This document shows, in pieces, positions 42,260 to 51,498 of a stretch of 64,000 nucleotides of DNA. Each line of letters starts with the position of its first letter. The first letter of the stretch is position 1. The position numbers and the translations under genes were made by a program. This DNA is from Ramlibacter agri (GTDB taxonomy: Bacteria > Pseudomonadota > Gammaproteobacteria > Burkholderiales > Burkholderiaceae_C): positions 1,364,001-1,428,000 of the forward strand of contig NZ_JABBFX010000001.1 of the NCBI RefSeq assembly GCF_012927085.1, written 5' to 3'. The notes under the pieces were generated by a model. That model ran no database searches. It saw nothing but the letters and a program-made list of their open reading frames with translations, and had not been told where the DNA came from.

Positions 42260-44527
42260 ATGCGTTTTCGGTTCGTGGGAGCGGCCTGCCTGGCCGTGAT
42301 GGTCGCGGCGTGCGGCGGTGGCAGCGGTGGGGGTGGAGCGGAGTCCACGTCCCTGGCAAAGAGCAATCTCGTGGTCACGGCCACCGGTCCGACAGACCCT
42401 GTTCCCGCCGGAACCACGGTGCCGCTGGTCGTGGACGTCGCCAACAATGGCGAAGCAGCCGCCACCGACGTGGCCGTGAGCGCCACCCTCGATGCCCGAT
42501 TGACGTTGAAGAACGCGACCTGCAGCGCTGCAGGCGGAGCGACTTGCCCACCGCTTTCGGGCACGACGTTCACGCCGCCGGCGGTGCCGCCCGGCGGCAG
42601 CCTGCACTTCGAGTTCGAGGCCGCTATCGCGGCAGGCTCGCGCGGGGCCCTCGTGAGCACGCTCAGTGCCACAGCGGGCAACGGCGGCACGCCGGCAGGC
42701 AGCAGCGCCCAGGCGCTGGTGACGGCATACAGCGCCGACGTCGCCGTCTGGGGATATGCCCCCGCCGCACTCCCGCACCAGGGCGACCGCGTGGACTACA
42801 CCTTCGTCGTGTGGAATATCGGCCCCGACGCGGCGCGCAACGTCTCCATCGTAGACACGCTCGGACCGGGCCTGTTGCCGGGCGCGACGATCAGCTGTCG
42901 CAGCGATGGCGCGGCCCCATGCCCGGCGGCGGTGCTGGGCGCGGAAATGACGGTGCCGAACCTGCCGTCCGGTGGCGTTCTCACGTTCACCATCCTGGCG
43001 ACCGTGGCTGCCGACAGCACCACGGTCGGCAACTCCATGCAGGCGAGAGCTGCCGGCGATCCGCGCGACGACAACAGTTCGTTCGGATTGTCGACGGGTG
43101 TCCTCGCGGGCCCCGCGTCGTCCCTGCGCACCAGCATCGCCCTGCAAGGCGACGCGGGCGACTTCATCACGCAGGGCAGCAGCTACTCGTACACCCTGGC
43201 AGACGCGGTGGTGACCGCTTCGGCCAGCGGCAACCGTTTCAACATGAACCTGCAAGGCGACGAGAACTGGAGCTTCGACCTGCAGCTTCCGGATTCGGCG
43301 GCAGCCTTGCAGCATGGGGCTTGGACCGGCCTGCCGCGCTACGCGGCTGTCGATCCTGCTGTCGGCGCGTTGTCGATCACCGGGCAGGGTCGCGGCTGCA
43401 ACCAGTCGAGCGGCGCCGTCACCATCAACAATGCGTGGTACGCGAGCGGGCAACTGGTCGGCATCGACCTCGATTTCTCGCAGCAATGCGATGCCAGCAC
43501 CGGCACGCTACGTGGCCACATCACGTGGTCCGCCAGCGATCCCACGCTGCCGGCGGGCCCCGTGAACCCGTTGCCCGCCGGCCTGTGGACGCCGGCACCG
43601 GCCAGCTTGCCGGCTTCCGGCAGTTACGTGGCTTTGTCCAGCGACACGGGCGACTACGTCGGCGCCGGCGTTCCGCTGTCCGTCTACACCCGGAGCAACG
43701 CGGTGCTGTCCCTCCTCGAGTCCAACGGCAGGGTGACGGTCAGCGTCGGCGGCAACGAGTCCTGGAGCGGCGACTTCGTCGTGATGAACAGCTTGTCGCA
43801 ACTGCAGCCCGGCTACTACGGCAACCTGCGGCGTTATCCCTTCAACAACCCGAAGCGCGGCGGCCTGTCCTGGTACGGCCAAGGCCGCGGCTGCAATACC
43901 TTGTCCGGCTGGTTCACGGTCGACAGCGTGATGTACGACGGCAATGGCCGCTTGAGCCGGTTGGACCTGCGCTTCGAACAGCACTGCGAGTTCGGCTCGC
44001 CGGCCCTGCACGGCGTGATCCACTGGGATGCCAGCGATACCGCGCAGCCGGCCGGTCCCGCGGCGGAGCCCGCCGGACTGTGGACACCGCCACCGGGCGC
44101 CACGCCGGGCAGCGGCAACTACGTCTACCTGGCGAGCGATGTCGGCGACTACATCGGAGGGGGAGCGACCAGCATCTTGACCGATGCGACCAGCACGATC
44201 CAGGTGACGGCGAATGGCGCGCTGGCGGTCGTGCGTAGCGGCGGTGCAGGCGGCTGGACCGGCAGCTTCGCGGGCATGAACACGCTGTCGCGGTTGCAGC
44301 CGGGGTACTACGCCGGCTTGCAGCGCTACCCCTTCAACAACCAGGCGCTCGGCGGCCTCGACTGGTCCGGCGAGGGCCGCGGCTGCAACACATTGAAGGG
44401 TTGGTTCATGGTCGACGCGGTGAGCTACGACGCGCTCGGCGCACTGTCGGCGCTGGACCTGCGTTTCGAGCAGCACTGCGAGGGCGTGACGCCGGCCTTG
44501 CGGGGCAAGGTGCACTGGGTCCGTTGA
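42260..44527 (+). CDS. Secreted lipoprotein with two DUF11-like domains and three GRGCN repeats
   Basis: This 755-residue protein starts with a lipoprotein signal peptide and lipobox VAAC (Cys18), followed by a Gly/Ser spacer. Residues about 35-150 and 155-280 resemble two DUF11/CARDB beta-sandwich domains (VPLVVDVANNGEAAATDV; VVWNIGPDAARNVSIVDTLG). Then come three copies of a roughly 150-residue module, each with GDY/GDF-I near its start, a G(Q/E)GRGCN motif, and ..QHC or QQC about 40 residues later followed by L(R/H)G..(I/H)W. The two cysteines per repeat suggest a disulfide. Copies 2 and 3 also share QLQPGYYGNL / RLQPGYYAGL and RYPFNN. Extracellular surface role is likely; specific function unknown. 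Confidence 0.7.
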   Translation: MRFRFVGAACLAVMVAACGGGSGGGGAESTSLAKSNLVVTATGPTDPVPAGTTVPLVVDVANNGEAAATDVAVSATLDARLTLKNATCSAAGGATCPPLSGTTFTPPAVPPGGSLHFEFEAAIAAGSRGALVSTLSATAGNGGTPAGSSAQALVTAYSADVAVWGYAPAALPHQGDRVDYTFVVWNIGPDAARNVSIVDTLGPGLLPGATISCRSDGAAPCPAAVLGAEMTVPNLPSGGVLTFTILATVAADSTTVGNSMQARAAGDPRDDNSSFGLSTGVLAGPASSLRTSIALQGDAGDFITQGSSYSYTLADAVVTASASGNRFNMNLQGDENWSFDLQLPDSAAALQHGAWTGLPRYAAVDPAVGALSITGQGRGCNQSSGAVTINNAWYASGQLVGIDLDFSQQCDASTGTLRGHITWSASDPTLPAGPVNPLPAGLWTPAPASLPASGSYVALSSDTGDYVGAGVPLSVYTRSNAVLSLLESNGRVTVSVGGNESWSGDFVVMNSLSQLQPGYYGNLRRYPFNNPKRGGLSWYGQGRGCNTLSGWFTVDSVMYDGNGRLSRLDLRFEQHCEFGSPALHGVIHWDASDTAQPAGPAAEPAGLWTPPPGATPGSGNYVYLASDVGDYIGGGATSILTDATSTIQVTANGALAVVRSGGAGGWTGSFAGMNTLSRLQPGYYAGLQRYPFNNQALGGLDWSGEGRGCNTLKGWFMVDAVSYDALGALSALDLRFEQHCEGVTPALRGKVHWVR

Positions 44528-44558
44528 GAGCCGTGGTGCGCTTCGGGCGCACCGCGGG

Positions 44559-45449
44559 CTAAGAGGAGCGCAGCGTGTCCACCAGCGTCCGCGCCGCCGC
44601 CGGCGCCTCTTCCCCCGTGCGCAGCGCGAGGTAGTGCGTGCGCTGCGCCCACTCCTCCGCCAGCGGAACCGCATGCAGCGGTAGATGCGCCAGCTGCGGA
44701 GCGAGCGCTTCGACCGGCAGCACCGCCACGCCCAGCCCCGCCGCCACCATGCGTGCCGCCGCATCGAAGCTGCGCATCTGCATCCGCACCTGGATCGGCT
44801 CGCCCAGCGCCGCCGCCGCGTTGAACAGGCGCGTGGAAACCGCATTGGCGCCGCCGATCACGATGAAGCTTTCGCCCAGCATCTGCGGCAGGCGCACTTC
44901 GCTCGCGCCGGCCAGCGAATGGCCCGCCGGCACCACCAGTGCGAGCTGGTCGCGGAACAAGGGGTGGAAAGCGAGACCGCGCGCGGGCGTCGCGATGTCG
45001 ACCACGCCGACGTCCGCCCGCCCTTCCAGCAGCGCGCCCAGGATCTCCGGGCTCATGCGCTCCTCCACGTCCACGCGGATGCGCGGATGGCTGCGCGTGA
45101 ATTCCTCCAGCCGCTGCGGCAGCACCTGCAGCAGCGCCGACGCATTGGCCAGCATGCGCACCTGGCCGGCCAGGCCCAGGCTCCAGTCGCGCAGGTCGGT
45201 GGCCAGCTGGTCGGCTTCGGCCAGCAGCTCGCGCCCGCGCTGCACCAGCATGCGGCCGGCCGACGTCAGCTCCACGCCGCGCGGCGAGCGCTCGAAGATG
45301 CGGATGCCCAGCGCCGTCTCCATGGCGGAGATGCGCGCGCTGGCGGCGGCCACGGCGAGGTGCAGGCGGTCGCTGCCGGCGCTGATGGATCCGGACTCGG
45401 CCACCGCGATCACGACCCGCAGCGTGAGGAGGTCCAGGCGCTCGTTCAT
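44559..45449 (-). CDS. LysR-type transcriptional regulator
   Basis: This 296-residue LysR regulator starts at the ATG at 45447-45449 (MNERLDLLTLRVVIAVAESG). The winged helix-turn-helix at residues 1-60 has SISAGSDRLHLAVAAASARI, SAMETALGIRIFERSPRGVE and LTSAGRMLVQRGRELL. The effector domain follows from about residue 90. A longer upstream frame is not LysR-like. It converges with the lipoprotein gene; a GGTGCGC/GCGCACC hairpin at 44531-44557 lies between them. Its target is unclear: the adjacent divergent gene encodes only a small membrane protein. Confidence 0.93.
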   Translation of the reverse strand: MNERLDLLTLRVVIAVAESGSISAGSDRLHLAVAAASARISAMETALGIRIFERSPRGVELTSAGRMLVQRGRELLAEADQLATDLRDWSLGLAGQVRMLANASALLQVLPQRLEEFTRSHPRIRVDVEERMSPEILGALLEGRADVGVVDIATPARGLAFHPLFRDQLALVVPAGHSLAGASEVRLPQMLGESFIVIGGANAVSTRLFNAAAALGEPIQVRMQMRSFDAAARMVAAGLGVAVLPVEALAPQLAHLPLHAVPLAEEWAQRTHYLALRTGEEAPAAARTLVDTLRSS

Positions 45450-45571
45450 GCCGCGGATTATCCCGTCCACTGCGTCACGGAATCCGCCTTCCGGATGTGG
45501 ACGGCACGAGACAGGCATGCGCACGCCGCTTGCGCTCCGCGCCAGAATGCAATGGCAAGGAGGGTCAGACC

Positions 45572-46075
45572 ATGGAAGCCCTGCGCAATCCCTACGCGCC
45601 ACCGCGCGCCGAAGTCGCCGACATCGCAGCCACGCAAGGACCGGTGCAGACCGCACCGGCGCTGTGGAACCCGCGCGCCGCCGCCAGCTGGAGCCTGCTC
45701 TTCACGCCGGTGTTCGGCGCCATCCTGCACATGAGGAACTGGCAGGCGCTGGGCGAGCCGGAGAAGGCGGCGCGCGCCAAGGCCTGGGCCTGGGCGTCGT
45801 TCGCCTTCATCGTCATCCTCACCATCGTCTCCGCAGTGCTGCCGGATTCCAAGGCGCTCGACGGCCTCAGCCGGGTTGCCGGCCTGGGCCTGCTGATTGG
45901 CTGGTACTACGCCAGCGCCAAGGAGCAGCAGACTTACCTGGCCGTGCGCTTCGGCAAGCTCTACCCGCGCAAGGGCTGGGCCAAGCCGCTGCTGCTGGCC
46001 GTTGCCGGCATCGCCTGCTTCTTCGTGGCGGCCATCGTGGTAGGCGTCATCGTCGGGGTGGGATTGGGCCTGTAG
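45572..46075 (+). CDS. Predicted inner-membrane protein, 167 residues
   Basis: The ATG at 45572 has a strong AGGAGGG upstream. The N-terminus (MEALRNPYAPPRAEVADI) is a cytoplasmic Pro-rich segment of a type common in small proteobacterial membrane proteins. Hydrophobic stretches follow at about residues 52-70 (SWSLLFTPVFGAILHMRN), 78-100 (AKAWAWASFAFIVILTIVSA), 108-125 (LSRVAGLGLLIGWYYASA) and 140-167 (LLLAVAGIACFFVAAIVVGV...). No catalytic motif is visible and I cannot name a function. It lies divergent from the LysR gene at 44559. Confidence 0.7.
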   Translation: MEALRNPYAPPRAEVADIAATQGPVQTAPALWNPRAAASWSLLFTPVFGAILHMRNWQALGEPEKAARAKAWAWASFAFIVILTIVSAVLPDSKALDGLSRVAGLGLLIGWYYASAKEQQTYLAVRFGKLYPRKGWAKPLLLAVAGIACFFVAAIVVGVIVGVGLGL

Positions 46076-46113
46076 AGGTTGGACATTCGGCGGCCGGCGC
46101 GTATAAATCCGGC

Positions 46114-46479
46114 ATGCTCGAACACGCGCTCGAGTCCGACGACGGCATCCTGTACCTGCACCCGCGCGCCGCGCTGGCCCAGCAGGACTTCACGCAGCTG
46201 GCCGCCACCGTCGACCCGTACATCCACGAACACGGCAAGCTGAACGGCGTGCTGGTGGAAGCGACCAGCTTCCCGGGCTGGGACAGCCTCGGCGCGATGG
46301 CCACGCACCTGCGCTTCATCCGCGACCACCACCGGCAGGTGCAGCGCATCGCGCTGGTGACCGACGCGCCGCTCGCGACCGTGGCTGAAAAGCTGGGCTC
46401 GCATTTCATCGCTGCAGAGATGAGGCACTTTCCGGCGGGTCAGCGCGAAACGGCGCGGCAGTGGTTGCTGGGCAGGTAG
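46114..46479 (+). CDS. SpoIIAA-like (STAS-fold) small protein
   Basis: This 121-residue protein fits the SpoIIAA-like family: an N-terminal strand-rich part (DGILYLHPRAALAQQDFTQLAATVDPYIHEHG), the typical LNGVLVEATSFPGWDSLGAM core, and RIALVTDAPLATVAEKLGSHF toward the end. Relatives are mostly annotated as STAS/SpoIIAA-like with unknown cellular function and often occur near membrane or stress genes. The start at 46114 has little Shine-Dalgarno signal. It is 38 nt after the membrane protein gene and may be cotranscribed. Confidence 0.75.
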   Translation: MLEHALESDDGILYLHPRAALAQQDFTQLAATVDPYIHEHGKLNGVLVEATSFPGWDSLGAMATHLRFIRDHHRQVQRIALVTDAPLATVAEKLGSHFIAAEMRHFPAGQRETARQWLLGR

Positions 46480-46578
46480 GAAACACCGCGCCATTCACAC
46501 ACGGCAACACGGGTGCCATGCAGAATCATTGCAGTGGCTCCCGTTTCGAAAAACACAACGACAACACCTGCTCGCCGC

Positions 46579-48474
46579 ATGCCGATCGGTGCCGAAGTTT
46601 CCGGCGCAGGAACGCATTTCCGTGTGTGGGCCCCAGCCGCGCAGCGCGTGGACCTCGTGTTCGACAAGGGCAAGGCTCCGCTGCGGATGACAGCGGAGCA
46701 GGACGGCTACTTCTCCGCCCTGGCGCCGCAAGCCGGGCCGGGTACGCGCTACCGCTTCCGGCTCGACGAAGGTGAGGCCTTCGCCGATCCCGTGTCGCGC
46801 CTGCAGCCCGAGGGACCGCATGGCCCTTCCGAAGTGGTCGACCCGCAAGCCTTCACCTGGACCGACGAGCGCTGGCCGGGCCTGGCCGCGCAGGGGCAGG
46901 TGCTCTACGAATTGCACATCGGCACCTTCACGTCCGAAGGCACCTACGCGGCCGCCGAGAAGCACCTGCCTGAGCTGAAGGACCTCGGCATCACCGCCAT
47001 CGAGATGATGCCGGTCAACGAGTTCAACGGCCCTTTCGGCTGGGGCTACGACGGCGTCAACCTGTTCGCGCCGACGCGCCTCTACGGCACGCCCGACGAA
47101 CTGCGGCGCTTCGTGGACAAGGCGCATGCGGTCGGACTCGGCGTCATCCTCGACGTGGTCTACAACCACCTTGGCCCCAGCGGCAACTACCTGCCGCGCT
47201 TCTCGCCGCATTACCTGACCGACAAGTACAAGAACGAATGGGGCGAGGCGGTCAACTTCGACGGCCCCGGCTGCGGGCCGGTGCGCGAGTTCTTCCTGGC
47301 CAACGGCTGCTACTGGATCGCAGAATTCCACTTCGACGGCTTGCGGCTCGACGCCACGCAGTGCGTGTACGACGACAGTGAGACGCACATCCTGGTCGAA
47401 CTTGACGAGCGCGTGCGGGCGGCGGCCGGCGAGCGCAGCGTCTACCTCAGCGCCGAGAACGAACCGCAGCACGCGCAGCTGGCGCGTCCGCGCGACCAGG
47501 GCGGACAGGGCCTCGACGCGCTGTGGAACGACGACTTCCACCACAGCGCCATGGTGGCCGCCACGGGCGCCAGCGAGGCGTACTACACCGAGACGCGCGG
47601 CACGCCGCAGGAATTGGTGTCGGCCTGCAAGTGGGGCTTCCTGTACCAGGGCCAGTACTACGCGTGGCAGAAGCAGCGGCGCGGCACGCCTGCGCTGGAC
47701 CTGCCGGGCCACGCCTTCATCCAGTTCCTGCAGAACCACGACCAGGTGGCCAACAGCGCGCGTGGCCAGCGCCTGCACCAGCTGACCTCGCCCGGGCGCC
47801 TGCGTGCGTTGACGGCCTTGCTGCTGCTGACCCCGGGCACGCCGCTGCTGTTCCAGGGCCAGGAGTTCGCGGCGAGCGCGCCCTTCCTCTACTTCGCGCG
47901 CCACGAAGACGGGCTCAATCCGCTCATTCGCAAGGGCCGGCACGAATTCCTCACGCAGTTCCCCAACATGGCGAGCGCGGAAGGTGGCAAGCTGCTCGCA
48001 AACCCCAGTGACGAAGAAACTTTCCGCACATGCAAGCTGGACCACGCAGAGCGCGAGCGCCACGCGCCCGTGCTGCGCATGCACCGCGAACTGCTGCGCC
48101 TGCGGCGCGAGGAACCGGTGTTCGCCGCGCAGGATCGCACCCGGATGCACGGCGCCGTGCTGGGCCCGGAGGCTTTCCTGCTGCGTTTCCTGGCAGCGGA
48201 CGGCGACGATCGCCTGCTGCTGGTGAACCTGGGCGCGACGCTGACCTTGCTGCCGATGCCCGAACCCCTGCTGGCCCCGCCTGCAGGACAACGCTGGAAG
48301 CTGCTGTGGAACAGCGAGGACCCGCGCTGGGGCGGCAGCGGAATGATGGAACCCGACGGCGAGCACAGCTGGCGCCTGCCCGCGCATGCGGCGGCGGTGC
48401 TCGCCCCTCAACCCGTGGAGGACGATGATGGCCGAAGCCATCCTGAACAAAGTGCCCTGGTCGGGGCGCAATGA
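46579..48474 (+). CDS. treZ: TreZ, malto-oligosyltrehalose trehalohydrolase
   Basis: This GH13 enzyme (631 residues from the ATG at 46579) releases trehalose from maltooligosyl-trehalose. The N-terminal carbohydrate-binding domain (GAGTHFRVWAPAAQRVDLVF) precedes a barrel. The signature VLYELHIGTFTSEGTYAAA, GYDGVNLFAPTRLYG and VILDVVYNHLGPSGNYLP is followed by the nucleophile in FDGLRLDATQ, the acid/base Glu in SAENEP, and the stabilising Asp in QNHDQVANSARG. An ATG at 46513 would add 22 residues. treY is not present here. It overlaps the debranching gene by 47 nt. Confidence 0.9.
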   Translation: MPIGAEVSGAGTHFRVWAPAAQRVDLVFDKGKAPLRMTAEQDGYFSALAPQAGPGTRYRFRLDEGEAFADPVSRLQPEGPHGPSEVVDPQAFTWTDERWPGLAAQGQVLYELHIGTFTSEGTYAAAEKHLPELKDLGITAIEMMPVNEFNGPFGWGYDGVNLFAPTRLYGTPDELRRFVDKAHAVGLGVILDVVYNHLGPSGNYLPRFSPHYLTDKYKNEWGEAVNFDGPGCGPVREFFLANGCYWIAEFHFDGLRLDATQCVYDDSETHILVELDERVRAAAGERSVYLSAENEPQHAQLARPRDQGGQGLDALWNDDFHHSAMVAATGASEAYYTETRGTPQELVSACKWGFLYQGQYYAWQKQRRGTPALDLPGHAFIQFLQNHDQVANSARGQRLHQLTSPGRLRALTALLLLTPGTPLLFQGQEFAASAPFLYFARHEDGLNPLIRKGRHEFLTQFPNMASAEGGKLLANPSDEETFRTCKLDHAERERHAPVLRMHRELLRLRREEPVFAAQDRTRMHGAVLGPEAFLLRFLAADGDDRLLLVNLGATLTLLPMPEPLLAPPAGQRWKLLWNSEDPRWGGSGMMEPDGEHSWRLPAHAAAVLAPQPVEDDDGRSHPEQSALVGAQ

Positions 48475-50467
48475 AAGCAACGAGCAGCGGCTGACGCGCG
48501 AATGGCTGGTGACGAACGGCCTGGGCGGCTACGCCTCGGGCTCGATCGCCGGCGTCGCCACGCGCCGCTACCACGGGCTGCTGATCGCGGCCTTGCCGAC
48601 GCCGATCGGCCGCACCGTGATGCTGAGCCACCTGGGCGAATGGCTGCGCCTGCCCGGCGGCCGCGTGGCGCGCCTCGCGGGCGAGGAGAAGGCGGACCAG
48701 ACCTTCGAGATGCCCGAGGTCCTGACCGAGTTCCGGCTCGAGATGGGCCTGCCGGTGTGGACCTACCACGCGGGCGACGTGGTGGTGGAAAAGCGCATCC
48801 TGATGCCTTATGGCCAGAACACCGTGCACCTGAACTACCGCATCAGCGGCGGCGAGGCGCGCCTGGTGCTGCGGCCGCAGATCCACTTCCGCGGCCACGA
48901 GATGCCGGTGGACGCGGGCTACACCGAGCACTGCCGGCTGCACGCGCTGGCCAGCCGCATCGAGGTCTATTCGGAAAGCAATGCGCAGCTGCCACCGCTG
49001 CGGATGACGCTGCTCGGTCCGCAGGCGCAGCTGGTGCTGGAAGGCGGCGGCTTCGAGGACTTCTTCTACCGCCTGGAGGCGGCGCGCGGCTATGCGTCGC
49101 GCGGCCGCGTGTGGACGCCGGGCTATTTCCGGGCGCAGCTGACACCGGACCACGAGTGCACGCTGGTCGCCTCCACCGAGAGCTGGGACACCATCCATGC
49201 GTTGACGCCCGATGCGGCCCAGCGCTCCGAGCTGTTGCGGCGCGAGCGCCTGATCGAGCAGGCCAGTCCCGCCGCGCGCAGCGGCCGCGCCGCGGAGCTG
49301 GTGCTGGCGGCCGACCAGTTCATCATCGCGCCCTTCAGCCGCAAGGCCGATGCGGCGCGCGCGCTGGCCGAAGGCGACCAGGCCCGCACGGTGATCGCCG
49401 GCTACCACTGGTTCACCGACTGGGGCCGCGACACCATGATCAGCCTCGAAGGGCTGACCTTGTGCACCGGGCGGCAGTCGGAAGCGGGCTACATCCTGCG
49501 CACCTTCCTGCACTACGTGAAGGACGGCCTGATCCCGAACATGTTCCCCGAAGGGCAGAACGAAGGCCTGTACCACACGGCCGACGCCACCTTGTGGTTC
49601 TTCCATGCGATGGACCGCTACATCCAGGCCAGCGGCGACCGCGTGACCTTGCGGCACGCGATCCCGAAGTTCATCGACATCATCGAACATCACCTGCGCG
49701 GCACCCGCTTCAACATCGGCGTGGACCCGCGCGACGGTTTGCTGAAGCAGGGCCAGGAGGGCTACCAGCTCACCTGGATGGACGCCAAGGTGGAAGGCTG
49801 GGTGGTGACGCCGCGCCGTGGCAAGGCGGTGGAGATCAACGCGCTGTTCTACAACGCGCTGCGCCTGATGGAGCGCTGGCTGCGCGAGGAAGGCGACGAG
49901 GCGCGCGCCGGCGAGATGGCGCAGCATGCGCAGCGCTGCTACGACAGCTTCAACCAGCGCTTCTGGAACCCGCAGACCGGCTGCCTGTACGACGTGATCG
50001 ACGGCGAGAAGGGCGACGACCCGGCCATCCGGCCCAACATGGTGTTCTCGATCTCGCTGCCCAACCCCGTGCTGGCGCAGGAACGCTGGCAGAGCGTGCT
50101 GGAAGTGGCGCAGCGGCTGCTGGTCACGCCGGTGGGCATGCGTTCACTCGCTCCCGGGAGCCCCGACTACAAGCCCAACTACGACGGCGACCTGCGCTCG
50201 CGCGACGCCGCCTACCACCAGGGCACGGTGTGGGGCTGGCTGGCGGGGCCGTTCGCGGATGCGTGGCTGAAGCTGCATCCCAACGACAAGGACACCGTGA
50301 ACAAGCTGATCGACGGCTTCGCCGCGCACCTGAGCCAGGCCTGCATCGGCCAGATCAGCGAGATCTTCGACGCCGAGCCGCCCTTCACGCCGCGCGGCTG
50401 CGTCGCGCAGGCCTGGAGCGTGGCGGAGGTGCTGCGGGTGCTGGTGAAGGTGCGGTCGATGCGGTGA
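48428..50467 (+). CDS. Glycogen debranching enzyme, amylo-alpha-1,6-glucosidase type
   Basis: This 679-residue protein matches the bacterial/archaeal amylo-alpha-1,6-glucosidase family (GH133-like). The N-terminal region has the family signature EWLVTNGLGGYASGSIAGVA and TRRYHGLLIAALPTPIGRTV. The C-terminal alpha/alpha barrel contains HWFTDWGRDTMISLEGLTLC, LIPNMFPEGQNEGLYHTADA, YQLTWMDAKVEGWVVTPRRG and DAAYHQGTVWGWLAGPFADA, regions with conserved acidic residues in relatives. The second of two adjacent ATGs was taken because GGAGG lies 6 nt before it. Coupled to treZ, it would remove branches from glycogen to feed trehalose synthesis. Its 3' end overlaps the LysR gene on the other strand by 83 nt. 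Confidence 0.88.
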   Translation: MAEAILNKVPWSGRNESNEQRLTREWLVTNGLGGYASGSIAGVATRRYHGLLIAALPTPIGRTVMLSHLGEWLRLPGGRVARLAGEEKADQTFEMPEVLTEFRLEMGLPVWTYHAGDVVVEKRILMPYGQNTVHLNYRISGGEARLVLRPQIHFRGHEMPVDAGYTEHCRLHALASRIEVYSESNAQLPPLRMTLLGPQAQLVLEGGGFEDFFYRLEAARGYASRGRVWTPGYFRAQLTPDHECTLVASTESWDTIHALTPDAAQRSELLRRERLIEQASPAARSGRAAELVLAADQFIIAPFSRKADAARALAEGDQARTVIAGYHWFTDWGRDTMISLEGLTLCTGRQSEAGYILRTFLHYVKDGLIPNMFPEGQNEGLYHTADATLWFFHAMDRYIQASGDRVTLRHAIPKFIDIIEHHLRGTRFNIGVDPRDGLLKQGQEGYQLTWMDAKVEGWVVTPRRGKAVEINALFYNALRLMERWLREEGDEARAGEMAQHAQRCYDSFNQRFWNPQTGCLYDVIDGEKGDDPAIRPNMVFSISLPNPVLAQERWQSVLEVAQRLLVTPVGMRSLAPGSPDYKPNYDGDLRSRDAAYHQGTVWGWLAGPFADAWLKLHPNDKDTVNKLIDGFAAHLSQACIGQISEIFDAEPPFTPRGCVAQAWSVAEVLRVLVKVRSMR

Positions 50468-51395
50468 TCTCGCCCGCAGCGGCGCGCAGGCACTCCATCA
50501 ACTGTTCTGTCGTCGTCGTGAGCTTCCGGCCGCGGACGGTGATGAGGCCGATGGGGGGCAGCTCCACCGGCACGGCGAGCTTCAGGACCTGCACCGTGCC
50601 TTGCTCCTCGAAATAGGCCGCGACCGAGCGCGCCATGAAGCCGGCCGCGCCGCGGCGCTGCAGGAAGGTGGCCTGCGCCAGGAAGGACGCCGTCTCGATG
50701 ATGTCCTTGGGCGGCTCCAGCCCGTGCTTGTGGAACTGCTGCTCCAGCTTGACGCGCAGCGAAGCCCAGGGCGGCGGCAGCACGCAGGGCATCTGCGCCA
50801 GGTCGGCCCAGGTCGGCCGTGCCTTGTCGGCCAGCGGATGTCCCGCCGCGACCACCACCACCATGGCTTCGTTGAACAAGGGCTCGGGCACGAGGTCCGG
50901 CGCGGCATAGCCTGGCTCGAGACGGCCGACGAACAGGTCCAGCTCGCCCAGGCGCAGCTCGGGCAGCAGGCGCGTCAGGTCGCCTTCTTTCACCAGCACG
51001 GTGGCCTGCGATGAACGCGCCTTCAGCAGTTCGACGGCGCGCCCCAGCAGCACGGGCAGGCCGACCACCATCGAGCCGACCCGGGAGCGGCCGGCGGCGC
51101 CGCTTTCGACCGCGGCGATCTCGTCGCGCGTGCGTTCATACTCGGCCAGCACCGAGCGGGCGAAGCGCACGATGGCGCGGCCGCTGGCGGTGGGCTCGCT
51201 GCCGCGGGTGGAGCGGTCGAACAGGGTGTGGCCCAGCATGTTCTCCACTTCGGTCAGCATCTTGGAGACGGCGGGCTGCGTCACGGAGAGGAACTCCGCG
51301 GTGCGCCCGAGATGGCGGAATTCATCCAGCGCCACCACCAGCTGCAGGTGGCGCAGCTTGATGTTGGAGCGCAGCACGCGATCGATCTGGGGCAT
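50385..51395 (-). CDS. LysR-type regulator of the adjacent TctC-dehydratase locus
   Basis: This 336-residue LysR regulator has helix-turn-helix residues LRHLQLVVALDEFRHLGRTA, AEFLSVTQPAVSKMLTEVEN and MLGHTLFDRSTRGSEPTASG, and an effector-binding domain up to about residue 300. The last about 35 residues are a Pro/Ala/Arg tail (TAPSPAPAAPPPRSRPARRS) read antisense to the debranching gene, unlike typical LysR ends. It diverges from the TctC gene at 51499 across a 103-nt gap, the classic arrangement for a LysR regulator and its target operon. The inducer is presumably an acid handled by that operon (inference). Confidence 0.9.
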   Translation of the reverse strand: MPQIDRVLRSNIKLRHLQLVVALDEFRHLGRTAEFLSVTQPAVSKMLTEVENMLGHTLFDRSTRGSEPTASGRAIVRFARSVLAEYERTRDEIAAVESGAAGRSRVGSMVVGLPVLLGRAVELLKARSSQATVLVKEGDLTRLLPELRLGELDLFVGRLEPGYAAPDLVPEPLFNEAMVVVVAAGHPLADKARPTWADLAQMPCVLPPPWASLRVKLEQQFHKHGLEPPKDIIETASFLAQATFLQRRGAAGFMARSVAAYFEEQGTVQVLKLAVPVELPPIGLITVRGRKLTTTTEQLMECLRAAAGEITASTAPSPAPAAPPPRSRPARRSRAA

Positions 51396-51498
51396 GGCCC
51401 GATGTTAACCAGGGACTCATGAAGCGATTCCGGAACGTGATTGGACCGTTATGGCCGGCCGGCGAACAATCGCGCTCCCACCCCGTGAGGAAGACAAG

